This document shows, one piece after another, positions 63,258 to 64,000 of a DNA stretch of 64,000 nucleotides. The position numbers were made by a program, and so were the translations under genes. The DNA lies in contig JAGYJZ010000003.1 of the NCBI GenBank assembly GCA_018401875.1, positions 124,001-188,000 of the forward strand, given 5' to 3'. Numbering within the stretch: position 1 is the first letter of the stretch; each line of letters opens with the position of its first letter. The notes under the pieces were generated by a model, which made no database searches, was not told the origin of the DNA, and was given only the letters and a program-made list of their open reading frames with translations. The DNA comes from Salibacteraceae bacterium (GTDB lineage: Bacteria > Bacteroidota > Bacteroidia > Flavobacteriales_G > Salibacteraceae).

Positions 63258-64000
63258 ATGGAGTTTTTTAAATATGAAGGAGCTGGAAATGATTTCATCA
63301 TCATCGATGACCGAGATCGGTCGTTTCCTGAATCTAACTTTAGTTTAGTTAAGCAACTGTGCGATCGTCATTTTGGCATTGGGGCTGATGGTCTGATGCT
63401 CTTGCAACTTGTTGACGACTACGATTTTAAAATGGTTTATTACAATGCAGATGGCAATTTCAGCTCGATGTGCGGAAATGGTGGTCGGTGCATTTCGGCA
63501 TTTGCCCATCGTTTAGGTCTCATCAAAAACAGCTGTCATTTTATCGCTACAGATGGCCCGCATCATGCGATCGTTCAATTTGATGGACAGGTTTCTTTGC
63601 AGATGATTGATGTAAGCGCCATTGAGGTAATTAGTGAAAACGAGCTTTTGCTTGATACAGGATCACCGCACTACATCAAAAAGGTAGTCGGTTTGTCAGG
63701 ATTAGATATAATAACAGAAGGCCGTAAGATTCGATTCAACGATCGATTTAAAGCGCAAGGTGTGAACGTGAATTTTATCGAAGTCATAAATGATACGCTG
63801 CACATTCGAACCTATGAGCGAGGAGTGGAAGATGAAACACTTGCATGTGGAACGGGAGTTACAGCAGCGGCAGTAGCCATGTCTTTTTGGGGTTCAACGA
63901 ATGACTCGTTCGACATTAAGGCTGTGGGTGGAGATTTGAATGTTTCTCTCGAACGGTCAGAAAGTTCGTATCAAAATATTTGGAAAACTGGCCCGGCTAC
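63258..64000 (+). CDS. dapF: Diaminopimelate epimerase, 5' part
   Basis: This enzyme converts LL- to meso-diaminopimelate for lysine and peptidoglycan. The gene runs off the window after about 247 codons. The start at 63258 gives the canonical FFKYEGAGNDFIIID. Both catalytic cysteines are present: the first in MCGNGGRC and the second in ACGTGVTAAAV. The intervening VNVNFIEV and YERGVEDETLAC regions are also conserved. Only the last few residues are missing. Confidence 0.97.
   Translation, partial: MEFFKYEGAGNDFIIIDDRDRSFPESNFSLVKQLCDRHFGIGADGLMLLQLVDDYDFKMVYYNADGNFSSMCGNGGRCISAFAHRLGLIKNSCHFIATDGPHHAIVQFDGQVSLQMIDVSAIEVISENELLLDTGSPHYIKKVVGLSGLDIITEGRKIRFNDRFKAQGVNVNFIEVINDTLHIRTYERGVEDETLACGTGVTAAAVAMSFWGSTNDSFDIKAVGGDLNVSLERSESSYQNIWKTGPA

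Overview
The window reads as a chromosome segment of a Bacteroidota bacterium, most likely a marine-type Flavobacteriia lineage. The evidence is the many type IX secretion (T9SS) sorting domains, promoter -7 boxes of the TAnnTTTG type, scarce Shine-Dalgarno sites, a fabH-accB-accC cluster, and small flavobacterial families (DUF6341- and DUF6427-like) beside purD. No rRNA, tRNA, CRISPR array or prophage was seen. Family names come from motif recognition alone; no database search was run.

Layout. 1-2616: fatty-acid initiation genes (fabH end, accB, accC), closed by a strong terminator. 2693-8696: mainly minus-strand housekeeping genes (dxs, purQ, a DUF6427-like membrane protein, purD, an exported thioredoxin-like protein) with a small plus-strand DUF6341-like gene. 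8901-15265: a tightly packed plus-strand run (polytopic membrane protein, hemH, pabB, tilS, a PH-like membrane protein). 15352-23225: the alpha-2-macroglobulin lipoprotein and pbpC pair. 24217-32234: an esterase lipoprotein, T9SS cargo proteins, a beta-barrel protein and a tandem pair of VCBS/FG-GAP cargo genes. 32236-37075: LapA-like protein, aldehyde dehydrogenase, acyltransferase, double-VOC protein and SDR. 37230-38292: a REP-like palindrome array with its Y1 (RAYT-type) transposase. 38491-42714: a miniature T9SS protein, a large T9SS protein, a Tat-exported pirin and a DUF547 lipoprotein.

42860-49919 is the most interesting region. It is visibly more AT-rich and holds two divergent transcription units around a symmetric promoter region. 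Leftward run a PapD-like periplasmic chaperone, a MORN-repeat protein and a small lipoprotein. Rightward run two paralogous secreted subunit-like proteins separated by a perfect 15-bp hairpin, then a 1160-residue outer-membrane barrel protein with extra Ig-like, regulatory-like and SPOR-like domains. I interpret it as a candidate chaperone-usher-like surface assembly system of Bacteroidota; this is inference from architecture.

50312-56726: a T9SS protein and a lipoprotein, part of a phenylacetate-degradation cluster (paaC, paaD, an enoyl-CoA hydratase, a 3-hydroxyacyl-CoA dehydrogenase and a PaaI thioesterase, without paaA/paaB), and the PBP4-type dacB. 56999-60879: a very large type-B T9SS/gliding-type adhesin interrupted by one in-frame stop codon, plus an orphan T9SS sorting domain. 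61631-64000: a Do-type protease divergent from dapF, which runs off the window.
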